Source: Staphylococcus delphini
GTDB lineage: Bacteria; Bacillota; Bacilli; Staphylococcales; Staphylococcaceae
Length of the DNA: 64,000 nt
Direction: 5' to 3'
Assembly (NCBI RefSeq): GCF_900636325.1
Contig: NZ_LR134263.1
Coordinates: 2,232,001 to 2,296,000, forward strand
In this document: positions 8,049 to 15,325 of the stretch, one piece after another
Layout: each line of letters begins with the position of its first letter
How positions within the stretch are numbered: position 1 is the first letter of the stretch
Made by a program: the position numbers and the translations under genes
Notes under the pieces: model-generated
The model's input: the letters and a program-made list of their open reading frames with translations, nothing else
Told to the model about the DNA's origin: nothing
Databases searched by the model: none

Positions 8049-8420
8049 ATGAAAGAAACGACGAGAATTCAACATACTTGGCGCTATCAAAAATACAACG
8101 TCATGATGCGTAACTATAAAGACTATCAAACCGTTCAAACATTGATTAAACATGGCGCCTCTTTTAAAACAATCGAAGGAACCATTCAAGAAATATTAAC
8201 AAAACCGATTGAACATTCCGCATTTATAAATACATTCCAACATTTGTGGGGTTATTTCAAAAAAGTCGCGACACCCTCAGAAAAAGAAAGGTATACTACT
8301 TTACTCAAACAACTTGACATACAAACGGTGACATATGACACATGTATCCAATTTATCCAGCACCTCACGCTAAAATATGAACAACCTTATTTACTTCAAA
8401 GTGCGATCATGAAACTATAA
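8049..8420 (+). CDS. DUF1722 (YbgA-like) protein
   Basis: A 123-residue protein with the features I recall for DUF1722: an N-terminal HTWRYQKYNVMMRNYKDY block, a central QHLWGYFKKVATPSEKERY and a C-terminal LKYEQPYLLQSAIM. In other bacteria the domain occurs alone or fused to DUF523, and no function is settled. I chose the ATG at 8049, behind GAGGTG, not an upstream in-frame ATG inside the GNAT gene. The short gap implies co-transcription with the acetyltransferase. Confidence 0.75.
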   Translation: MKETTRIQHTWRYQKYNVMMRNYKDYQTVQTLIKHGASFKTIEGTIQEILTKPIEHSAFINTFQHLWGYFKKVATPSEKERYTTLLKQLDIQTVTYDTCIQFIQHLTLKYEQPYLLQSAIMKL

Positions 8421-8423
8421 TAA

Positions 8424-8466
8424 GAAACGCAACGAACCTTTGATGATAAGATTCATTGCGTTTTTA
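8424..8466. terminator. Terminator between convergent genes
   Basis: AAACGCAACGAACC pairs imperfectly with AGATTCATTGCGTTTTT, located between the DUF1722 gene and the convergent FmtA-like gene. Confidence 0.75.
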
Positions 8467-8476
8467 TTGAGTCGAT

Positions 8477-9700
8477 TTATGGTGATTTCGGCACCGGCAC
8501 TGTGACACCAGGCTGATTAACAATTGCATGCTGATTTAAAATGTCAAAATAAATATGCTTAATACGTGCTTCGTTATTGTTTGGTTTAGGTTGATCATAG
8601 TTCGTGCCTAACACAACAATAAATTTATCGTTGTAATACGTCGTAAATATTTGATTAAAGAAAATACCGTTGATGCGGTTGAAATTATTATACACATAAA
8701 AACCGTAGCGATACTTTTCAGGATAACGCGTCGTCATGAATTCGTGAATGTACGGTAAGGTAACCTTTTCAGGAAAAATGTGATTCGTCTGTAACTTCCG
8801 CACTAACACACCCATATCGTGCGCTGACATATACAAATTGCCCGCACCATAATATTGATTCAAATAATGCGGCTCTCGAAAGGCTACATTTTGTGTTTGA
8901 TTATCGAATCGATACCCTTTTGCCATATCACCTTTATACCGTTCGTCATCGAAAAACGCTGAATGCATTAATTTAAAAGGGTTTGCAATATAACGATAAT
9001 AATTTTGAACATAGGATTGTCCCGTTACATTTTCAATGACCTTCGCAAGCACCAGGTAATTGGCATCATTGTAAAAATGTTTATGATAAAAATTAGGGTC
9101 GATGCCTCGAGCTTCAATAGATTGAATTGCACCATCTAAATCTGAAATATCATCTGAACCTTGGTATTTATATAAACCACTTTGATGTCGCAGTAGGTCT
9201 TGAATCGTAATATCTTGCGGAAATTGGAAATCAGGGATGTATTTAGTAACAGAATCTTCCACATGGATTTTATTTTCAATTTCCAACTTTTTAACAATCA
9301 TTCCCGTTAAAAACTTTTGAGCAGATCCAATCAAAAAAATCGTATTCGGACTATTTTTCTTTTGGCTTTCAAAATCTTGATAACCGTATCCCTTATCCAT
9401 TTTTAATTTGCCATCTTCAAACACGGCTATCGTTCCGTTGAATTGGACACTTTCTAAATATTGATCAATCGTTTTGTATACAGGATTTTGTTGATCAACG
9501 ACCGTCTTAAGCGGCTGAATCTCCTCTGTTTTCTCAGGAGTATGTTCCTTTTGGTGTTGCGCCCTATCTTCTAACGTAAATTGATCCTCTTCACTCAACA
9601 GTTTAAACTGATGATATAAATAAAGACCACTTGCAAATATGACAATAATAGTGACACTTATGATGAAATAAGTGAGTCGAGTTGTTTTTCTTTTGTTCAC
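8477..9700 (-). CDS. FmtA-like membrane-anchored serine hydrolase (beta-lactamase/PBP-like fold)
   Basis: A 407-residue protein with an N-terminal membrane anchor (residues about 9-31), a charged linker and a class C beta-lactamase-like domain. The catalytic SxxK is in IFLIGSAQKFLTGM (near residue 135). NDANYLVLAKVIENVTGQSY marks the second motif, where YSN would be expected and YND is seen. LLRHQSGLYKY is typical of the fold. It resembles FmtA/Flp-type proteins of staphylococci that act on cell-wall polymers; FmtA removes D-alanine esters from teichoic acids. The exact substrate here is an inference. Confidence 0.82.
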   Translation of the reverse strand: MNKRKTTRLTYFIISVTIIVIFASGLYLYHQFKLLSEEDQFTLEDRAQHQKEHTPEKTEEIQPLKTVVDQQNPVYKTIDQYLESVQFNGTIAVFEDGKLKMDKGYGYQDFESQKKNSPNTIFLIGSAQKFLTGMIVKKLEIENKIHVEDSVTKYIPDFQFPQDITIQDLLRHQSGLYKYQGSDDISDLDGAIQSIEARGIDPNFYHKHFYNDANYLVLAKVIENVTGQSYVQNYYRYIANPFKLMHSAFFDDERYKGDMAKGYRFDNQTQNVAFREPHYLNQYYGAGNLYMSAHDMGVLVRKLQTNHIFPEKVTLPYIHEFMTTRYPEKYRYGFYVYNNFNRINGIFFNQIFTTYYNDKFIVVLGTNYDQPKPNNNEARIKHIYFDILNQHAIVNQPGVTVPVPKSP

Positions 9701-10278
9701 ATTTATTCTACTCCTCTATCATTCTCCACCTTTACCTATCCATTAACTGAATCGTTAACCACTAAAGGTATCATCAAATTAGGAGAATTGAAGTGTTGAT
9801 GTAATACTTCGCTGTTTAATGTTATGTCCCTATATTGACACATTTGAGCAATTGTATTGTATAAAGTGTACCATGAAATATATTGAATTTAAAAATGTTT
9901 TTATGTTTTTATCGTGCAACGCTATTGTGAAATGATAAACTTGCGATGACTTCGGATATATCCTCCATCTTTCATGCAAAAAAGAGCGTTATTTAGTCCT
10001 ATTGCGCCTTGGATTTTGGCTGACTTAAAATCATTTCAAGCGCAATTCAATCCCTCAAATTGAGACTTGCAAATATAAGAAGCACAATATAATATTGATG
10101 TAAATATTCCAGTTATCTCAACCTCCGTTCAATCCACCTACCTTGAACTCAAGCTTTTGATTGACTACATTTTAAAATCTTTGTATCCCAACGATATGAC
10201 AATTTTCACCTACCATTTTCAATCTAATCCGTCCGATATCAGCAAATCACAATGAAACATTAATAAAGGCGGATGCCT
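9701..10278. other. Intergenic region before the duplicated module
   Basis: About 580 bases without a gene. It contains an inverted repeat pairing ATTGCGCCTTG with CAAGCGCAAT near 9998-10053, and the first 41-bp module repeat at 10168-10208. Promoters for the FmtA-like gene and for the first module probably lie here, but I see no unambiguous -35/-10 pair. Confidence 0.5.
10168..10208 (+). repeat. 41-bp module repeat, copy 1
   Basis: A perfect 41-base match to 11719-11759, placed 70 bases before the first small module gene. It includes the palindrome TTTTAAAA and an imperfect dyad around TTGTATCCCAACGATATGAC. It is non-coding. A promoter/operator or a leader-RNA element are the likeliest readings. 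Confidence 0.9.
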
Positions 10279-10718
10279 ATGGAAAAAGAAATATACGAAC
10301 AATTAATGCGTAAAATAAAGGTCTTCGAAAAAATATTGTCAACTTACCCAGTGTTGGAGAGCAAATTCAGCACCATTTGATTCATATTATAGATGACGCT
10401 GAAAGATTTAAATTAATTATAAATAAAAGAGGTCATAAAAATCCCGATAACCTTACTATAATGCTATACAGTATGAATCAAAATAGCACTATGATACGAT
10501 TTGACGTTAATGGAAGTGATCATGCCAATCCTCCAAACTTTAATCGAATACCTACGCCACACCTCCATATCATGACGGATGAATATAAAAACGGTACTAT
10601 TGCTATACCATTACACGACATACAAAATATTGAACTGATTAACGAGATGATAGATGCTCTAGATTTTTTTATGGATTATACTAAAATAAAAAAAGACAAT
10701 ATCATCATCAAGCCATAA
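10279..10718 (+). pseudogene. DUF6978-like small protein, first copy, broken by a one-base frameshift
   Basis: The ATG at 10279, preceded by a weak GGCGG site, opens a frame that stops at 10380 after 33 residues. The continuation lies in the -1 frame and reads NLPSVGEQIQHHLIH and on to 10718. Adding one A to the A6 run at 10328-10333 would join them into about 146 residues, close to the 157 of the intact paralogue at 11841. Conserved motifs are MIRFDVNGSDHANP, PTPHLHI and AIPLHD. An alternative TTG start at 10377 would give only the C-terminal 113 residues. The DUF6978 name is from memory of the motif pattern; function is unknown. Confidence 0.65.
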
Positions 10719-10749
10719 TCACTTTAAAGCAGAAAGGAGTGAATTGCAT

Positions 10750-11526
10750 ATGGAGAGCATTGAACAAAAAATGAATGAATATTTTAAATGGATGAAACAA
10801 AATTACAAATACAAAGAATTAGAAGATTCAACAGAAATAACAACACCGTTTATCAATCCATTAAATGATTATATTAGAATATATCTTGATGTATTACCCA
10901 ATAACGACATTCGATTATCTGACGACAGTTTAACAATGAATGAACTTGAGCTCGCAGGTATTGATATTCATACAAAAGCCAGAAGTAGACTCATTCAAAA
11001 TGTGTTAAACCAATTTAACCTCGTTTTAGATGGAGAAGAAATTGTCACTAATGTCAAAAATAATAGTTTCGCTCAGTCAAAACATAACTTGATACAAGGG
11101 ATTTTAAAAATATATGATTTAACATTAACGACAAAGTCAAATGTGTCACGACTCTTTTATGAAGAAGTATTCGATTTTTTATACAACGAAGAAATTCTAG
11201 GTTCTACAAAAGTTTCAGTTTCAGGAGAATCAGGAATCAAATATTTTATTGATTTCATTTTACCGGAAACAAAATCAAAACCTGAAAAACTTATCAATTT
11301 TGCAAACCATCTAGATTTTAATAAAGTGACGACTGATGCTTTTATGTACAGAGATGTTAAACATAATAGACCTAGTAGAAGCGGATTAGCTCCTCAAATG
11401 TTCATCGTCGCAAATGACATTGAGCATCCGATTACAGCTAAAGCTCGTCAAGCAGCAGAGCATGAACATCTTTCAATATTACATTGGTCAGATAAAGATA
11501 GGATAAAAGCCATTTTGACACAGTAA
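10750..11526 (+). CDS. DUF1828/DUF1829-like protein, first copy
   Basis: A 258-residue protein of no known function. Residues about 25-75 carry ITTPFINPLNDYIRIYLDV and IRLSDDSLTMNELELAGID, matching the DUF1828 pattern. The C-terminal half, with YFIDFILPETKSKPEKLIN, DAFMYRDVKHNRP and LSILHWSDKDR, matches DUF1829. I chose the ATG at 10750, ten bases after AAAGGAG, over the TTG at 10744. It follows the small gene by 31 bases, the same order as in the second module. Such proteins occur in phages and mobile islands. No enzymatic motif is certain. Confidence 0.75.
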   Translation: MESIEQKMNEYFKWMKQNYKYKELEDSTEITTPFINPLNDYIRIYLDVLPNNDIRLSDDSLTMNELELAGIDIHTKARSRLIQNVLNQFNLVLDGEEIVTNVKNNSFAQSKHNLIQGILKIYDLTLTTKSNVSRLFYEEVFDFLYNEEILGSTKVSVSGESGIKYFIDFILPETKSKPEKLINFANHLDFNKVTTDAFMYRDVKHNRPSRSGLAPQMFIVANDIEHPITAKARQAAEHEHLSILHWSDKDRIKAILTQ

Positions 11527-11595
11527 CGTAATAACAACAGATTCAAAGTTGAAACAACTCCAATTCAACACTATTAATTACAACAAAAAAATAAG

Positions 11596-11636
11596 AAGCA
11601 CCTAATTATTACTCTCAAATTCTTAGGTGCTTTTTA
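11596..11636 (+). terminator. Terminator after first module
   Basis: AAGCACCTAA pairs with TTAGGTGCTT followed by TTTTT, cleanly separating the two tandem modules. Confidence 0.88.
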
Positions 11637-11718
11637 AATATTAAATTGAACCTTATTTCTCTGTTCCTTTTTAGTCCTTTTCAATTATCTACTCTTAACT
11701 CATACCATTTATAAATTT

Positions 11719-11759
11719 CATTTTAAAATCTTTGTATCCCAACGATATGACAATTTTCA
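11719..11759 (+). repeat. 41-bp module repeat, copy 2
   Basis: Identical over 41 bases to 10168-10208 and placed 81 bases before the second small gene. The flanking sequence outside the 41 bases differs, so the match is not just a recent large duplication. Confidence 0.9.
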
Positions 11760-11840
11760 TCGAGAATCGTTAAAGAAAAAACATTTAAAACAACTCAACA
11801 CAAGTTCTAAAGTTTAAAAAATTTAAAAAGGAGATTTACA

Positions 11841-12314
11841 ATGGATATAAAATTAACTGATAATGATGTTCAAAAATTATTAGTTTTGTGTAAAGAGATT
11901 TTAACGCAATATAATATTCAATTGGAGGAAAAATGTAAGGGAACCATAAATATTACAGCCACCAATTCAGAAAAATCCTTTGTATTAAGCTATTTCGTTA
12001 GACCAGGAAAAGTCTCATTAAATTTTAGAGAGACAGAATTCAATATTTGTCTCATAAGAATAAACTTAAATAATGGATTTCATAAAAATTCAAATAACGA
12101 AATAATCAGAGGAAACAGAATCAATATCTTTTCTGAGGAAGAATGTTTAAGAAAAAATGACGGTTCTACTTACATGAGAGCTTATGCGCTTCCTTATAAA
12201 ATTTTTGAAGATAATTCAGATTTTGTTAACCAGTTGTTTGCACTACTAGAATATACAAAAACACGACACAATGATAATATTAACGTTGAAACGAATCTAT
12301 TTTTAAGGTGGTGA
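11841..12314 (+). CDS. DUF6978-like small protein, second copy
   Basis: A 157-residue protein with the same motif order as the broken gene at 10279: LIRINLNNGFHKNS, a variant NRINIFSEE where the first copy has PHLHI, then YALPY. It is intact, with an AAAAGGAG site ten bases before its ATG, and ends five bases before the next gene. Identity to the first copy outside these motifs is low. The replacement of both histidines of the HLHI motif by N and N/I suggests divergence in a binding site. No function is known, and the family name is from memory. Confidence 0.68.
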   Translation: MDIKLTDNDVQKLLVLCKEILTQYNIQLEEKCKGTINITATNSEKSFVLSYFVRPGKVSLNFRETEFNICLIRINLNNGFHKNSNNEIIRGNRINIFSEEECLRKNDGSTYMRAYALPYKIFEDNSDFVNQLFALLEYTKTRHNDNINVETNLFLRW

Positions 12315-12318
12315 TACA

Positions 12319-13110
12319 ATGTTTAAAAATGAAATTAAATCTATTAGTGAAGAATATTTCAACTATTTAAAAAACGAATCTAAGTTTCTACCATTAGAAA
12401 ATGAGTCAATCGAATTTTATTCCCCTGTTGTTGATTTTTTTGGAGATTCTATTTCTGTAAACATATCATTTACTGGAAGCCACTATAAATTAACAGACCA
12501 TGGTGAAACATTGTGGAATATGGAGGAATTCGGTATAGATTTAATGCGGCATAAACAACAAAAAAAGTATCAACTCCTGAAAAATATTATGGACAGTCAC
12601 GGTTTATTTTTAGAAAACGATACATTATCGCTGTATACAAATAGAAAAAACTTACCTCAAGCGATACATGATTATATTTTAACTTTATCCGAAATCAGCC
12701 ACCTCGCTATTTTGAAAAAAGAAAATATAAGATCCATGTTTAAAGATGAAGTTATACATTATTTTTTAAAAAATCGCAATCTTTATCCCAATATTTTTCC
12801 AGAGTTTAAAATAGAAGGCAAATCTAAATTGACTCATCATTTTGACGCTGTATTTCCTGGCCAAACCACTGAATATGTTAAAGCGATAAAAAATATTAAT
12901 ATAAATACTGCTAAAAACGCACTTTTTGATTGGGATGATGTCGAAGCGTATAGAAATCAAACGTTTGATGCTAATGCTAGACTCAACATCATTACTGATA
13001 ACGAAGATGATATCAGTGACGCTGTGGCAACCATGCTATCTCAATATAATGTGAGCGTCTTGTCATTCCATCATAAAGAACGTTTAGTACAAAGGTTCAG
13101 CAATGTATAA
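12319..13110 (+). CDS. DUF1828/DUF1829-like protein, second copy
   Basis: A 263-residue paralogue of the protein at 10750. The DUF1828-like half has FYSPVVDFFGDSISVNISF and YKLTDHGETLWNMEEFGID, and the DUF1829-like half THHFDAVFPGQTTEYVKAI, LFDWDDVEAYRNQ and SVLSFHHKERL. The best-kept positions are the D-x-G or D-D acidic pair in the first half and the aspartate of [YH]F[ID]D/FDA in the second, which could be catalytic but are not proven. An AAGGTGGTG site precedes the ATG, and it is coupled to the small gene. AT content is higher than in the flanking core genes. Confidence 0.75.
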   Translation: MFKNEIKSISEEYFNYLKNESKFLPLENESIEFYSPVVDFFGDSISVNISFTGSHYKLTDHGETLWNMEEFGIDLMRHKQQKKYQLLKNIMDSHGLFLENDTLSLYTNRKNLPQAIHDYILTLSEISHLAILKKENIRSMFKDEVIHYFLKNRNLYPNIFPEFKIEGKSKLTHHFDAVFPGQTTEYVKAIKNININTAKNALFDWDDVEAYRNQTFDANARLNIITDNEDDISDAVATMLSQYNVSVLSFHHKERLVQRFSNV

Positions 13111-13140
13111 AGGGTACATGTACATCATCGTACCCTTTTT
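13111..13140 (+). terminator. Terminator after second module
   Basis: AGGGTACATGTACATCATCG closes on TACCCTTTTT immediately after the stop codon, with GGGTAC pairing GTACCC. Confidence 0.88.
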
Positions 13141-13202
13141 GTTTTTTGTGATTTTGAATACATCAGTGTTCCATCATACTCACATTGTCAGTTTTAGCAA
13201 AA

Positions 13203-13232
13203 TAAAAAACAAGCACCGAAATGCCTGCTTTT
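13203..13232 (-). terminator. Likely terminator of the enterotoxin gene
   Basis: On the minus strand AAGCAGGC and GGTGCTT flank a small loop and are followed by GTTTTTTATT. The stem is short. Confidence 0.6.
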
Positions 13233-13257
13233 AAACCCTAACCATCGTACAAATATT

Positions 13258-14097
13258 TCAGTGATGCGATGGTTCAACTTCACGTTCTATCTTGTCATGT
13301 TTAAATGATCTTTCTTTTTTAGTTAAATACACTTCAATTTTTACACTTTTAGACTCAACAGTCTTATTATCATTGTATATCAATAAATATTTAGCTTGAT
13401 CAAATGCATTACCTGGTGGCGGCATCATATCATACCAAAACGAACTGCCATCCTTTTCAGTGAACTTAATATAACCCGTTTCAAAAGGAGAGCTATTGTA
13501 TTCATATAAGTTTAGTTTACTAATTAGAAAGTTTCTAGTCTTTATATCAAGTTCTTGTGCAGTGACTTGTTTCTTATCGGTTTGAATTTGAAAGGAAAGG
13601 CTATTCTTCTTGTCTTCAAAAACGTTTACTACAATATTTTGTGACGCATCATTATCAAAGTGATTGCCTTGATAGTTTGTTATACCACCATACATACAAG
13701 TTTTATTATTATCTTGCTTTCCTTTTTGAGAGAAGTAACAATTCACATAATAATTTGTGCCATAAAGGTCTACTTGCCGATTTCTATATTTTTCAGCTAA
13801 TTCTTTGTTCATCAATTCTGTTTTTACTTCATAACTGTCTTGTGTTTGCTCTCCTTTTATATTAAAAATCAAATCGTGACTCAAAAGGCTATCAAAAGAT
13901 TTTACATTACTTGCGGATATACCATGCTCTTTATATAAATATTCTAAATTCCACATTACACCAGTGAATTCGCTTGATTTATGTAGTTGTTCTGGTGTTG
14001 GATCTGCCGAATTATCCGCTAAAGCATCAGACATTGAAAGTACGAGTAAGCCTACAATAATTCCAAATATACTTGAGAGCAATCGTTTCTTGTTCAT
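13258..14097 (-). CDS. SEB/SEC-type staphylococcal enterotoxin (superantigen)
   Basis: A 279-residue secreted toxin with a 27-residue signal peptide ending in SDALA. The mature protein begins with DPTPEQLHKSSEFTG, as in SEB/SEC. Both family signatures fit: YGGITNYQGN (Y-G-G-I-T-x4-N) and the K-x2-V-x4-L-D-x3-R pattern within KQVTAQELDIKTRNFL. A disulfide loop is likely between mature Cys93 and Cys107. Superantigens cross-link MHC class II and T-cell receptors. The histidine expected at the SEC zinc site before GNH is tyrosine here. The C-terminus is about 13-17 residues longer than SEB/SEC, ending EREVEPSHH. The ATG at 14097 follows GGAGGAG. SE-int of the S. intermedius group is a candidate name I cannot confirm. 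Confidence 0.92.
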   Translation of the reverse strand: MNKKRLLSSIFGIIVGLLVLSMSDALADNSADPTPEQLHKSSEFTGVMWNLEYLYKEHGISASNVKSFDSLLSHDLIFNIKGEQTQDSYEVKTELMNKELAEKYRNRQVDLYGTNYYVNCYFSQKGKQDNNKTCMYGGITNYQGNHFDNDASQNIVVNVFEDKKNSLSFQIQTDKKQVTAQELDIKTRNFLISKLNLYEYNSSPFETGYIKFTEKDGSSFWYDMMPPPGNAFDQAKYLLIYNDNKTVESKSVKIEVYLTKKERSFKHDKIEREVEPSHH

Positions 14098-14349
14098 ACT
14101 TTTCTCCTCCATTCAAAAACCCAAGAATAGCTATATATACTTATAATATAATAATTAAATTATATAAACAATCGCCTGCTCAAGTTGTGATTATAAAAAA
14201 TCATACATGTAAGCGCCTTACACTCGTCCTGTTTGACGCCTGCGACATTGACATGACTCTTAGGTTTATCCATCATTGGTCATGTTCACAAAATGATAAC
14301 TTTCATTCAAAACAAAAAAGCAAGGTCACAAAGCCAGAGAAATATACTC

Positions 14350-14369
14350 TTGACACTTTATTGACACTT
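14350..14369 (+). repeat. TTGACACTT direct repeats next to ssrA
   Basis: Two exact 9-base copies, 11 bases apart start to start, lie about 45 bases beyond the 3' end of ssrA. Short direct repeats of this kind often serve as integrase arm sites beside tmRNA-integrated elements. No integrase gene is present, so a relic is the most that can be said. Confidence 0.45.
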
Positions 14370-14414
14370 GCTTTTCAAAAACCCTGTTATGACAAGGTTC
14401 TAGCTTTATATGTA

Positions 14415-14772
14415 GTGGAGACGGCGGGATTTGAACCCGCGTCCAAAGGTCCTGATACAAATGTTTCTACGTGTGTAGTCTATCGTTGAAATTCACATCA
14501 TGCAAGGCGATAGACAGCCAACATGATGCTAGTTTGATTCATCTCTTCACGTCAGACTTCAAACGGCAGTGACGCGCGTATCCTACTCAAGTTGAATCAC
14601 GTTAACAGCACATAGGCGATGCTGTTAGGTGATGCAGAGTGCGCTTAGGCAGCTACTGCGAAGTTATTGTTAGTTTTGCCAGTTATTATAAACTGATGTG
14701 TTGGTAACGAAGACAACCCTCCGACACGCTTCATGAGCTCGGGGGACCCCTGTCGAATCCATAAACGTCCCC
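14415..14772 (-). ncRNA. ssrA: Transfer-messenger RNA
   Basis: The 5' end GGGGACG (14772) pairs with CGTCTCC before 14415 to form the tRNA-like acceptor stem, and TTCAAATCCCGCC is the T-arm. The resume codon GGC starts at 14680 and the tag reads GKTNNNFAVAA, then TAA at 14647-14645; S. aureus has serine where this has threonine. tmRNA rescues stalled ribosomes together with SmpB, encoded just upstream. A TATAAT-like -10 lies on the minus strand at 14813-14808. The 3' end borders the accessory block holding the toxin gene. Confidence 0.96.
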
Positions 14773-14845
14773 ATAGTATTCAATGTGCTTCCGTGATATG
14801 AAAGCACATTATATCATATCAAAAATTGACATACTTCGCAAATTC

Positions 14846-15310
14846 TTAATATTTTTGTTTCATCGCACGGTCCATATCACGTTTGACCGCTTTTTCTTTT
14901 AATGATTGGCGCTTATCATATTTTTTCTTACCGCGTGCAACGCCTAATAATACTTTACAATTGCCGTGTTTCAAATACAATTTAAGCGGAATGATCGAAT
15001 AACCAATCTCACGTGTACGCTCGCCTAATTTCAAAATCTCGCGTTTGTGTAGTAACAGTTTACGTACACGTAGCGGATCATGATTAAATCGGTTGCCCTC
15101 TTCATAAGGCGCAATATGCATATTATGCAAGAAGATTTCGCCATGTTTCACTTGTGCATAACTATCTTTCAAATTGGCACTCCCACGACGAATCGACTTA
15201 ATTTCAGTCCCTTGTAACGCAATGCCCGCTTCAATCGTGTCCTCGATGTTATAGTCATGGCGCGCTTTACGATTTTCTGCTAATGTGCCTTTTCCTGATT
15301 TTTTTGGCAT
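14846..15310 (-). CDS. smpB: SsrA-binding protein SmpB
   Basis: A 154-residue partner of tmRNA that carries it to stalled ribosomes. [20 protein letters not shown] and [18 protein letters not shown] at the N-terminal half and [20 protein letters not shown] are near-identical to other staphylococcal SmpB. The basic C-terminal tail that reads the empty mRNA channel is present. I chose the ATG at 15310, six bases after GAGGTG, rather than the GTG at 15319. It lies 15 bases after rnr and next to ssrA, the usual functional cluster. Confidence 0.96.
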   Translation of the reverse strand: MPKKSGKGTLAENRKARHDYNIEDTIEAGIALQGTEIKSIRRGSANLKDSYAQVKHGEIFLHNMHIAPYEEGNRFNHDPLRVRKLLLHKREILKLGERTREIGYSIIPLKLYLKHGNCKVLLGVARGKKKYDKRQSLKEKAVKRDMDRAMKQKY

Positions 15311-15325
15311 TGGTTTCACCTCGAG

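Noticed and set aside
10327..10335. Programmed -1 frameshift heptamer in the first DUF6978-like gene
   Set aside because: The zero-frame split gives A AAA ATA; after a -1 slip the A-site tRNA would not re-pair, so it does not fit a classic slippery site. A one-base deletion or transcriptional slippage is simpler.
14380..14430. Duplicated ssrA 3' end marking a complete island
   Set aside because: I searched by eye for a second copy of the GGAGACGGCGGGATTTGAAC stretch and found none in the window, and no integrase gene.
14073..14489. 138-codon frame across the toxin start and ssrA 3' end
   Set aside because: It runs through the tmRNA gene in the antisense direction and is a shadow frame.
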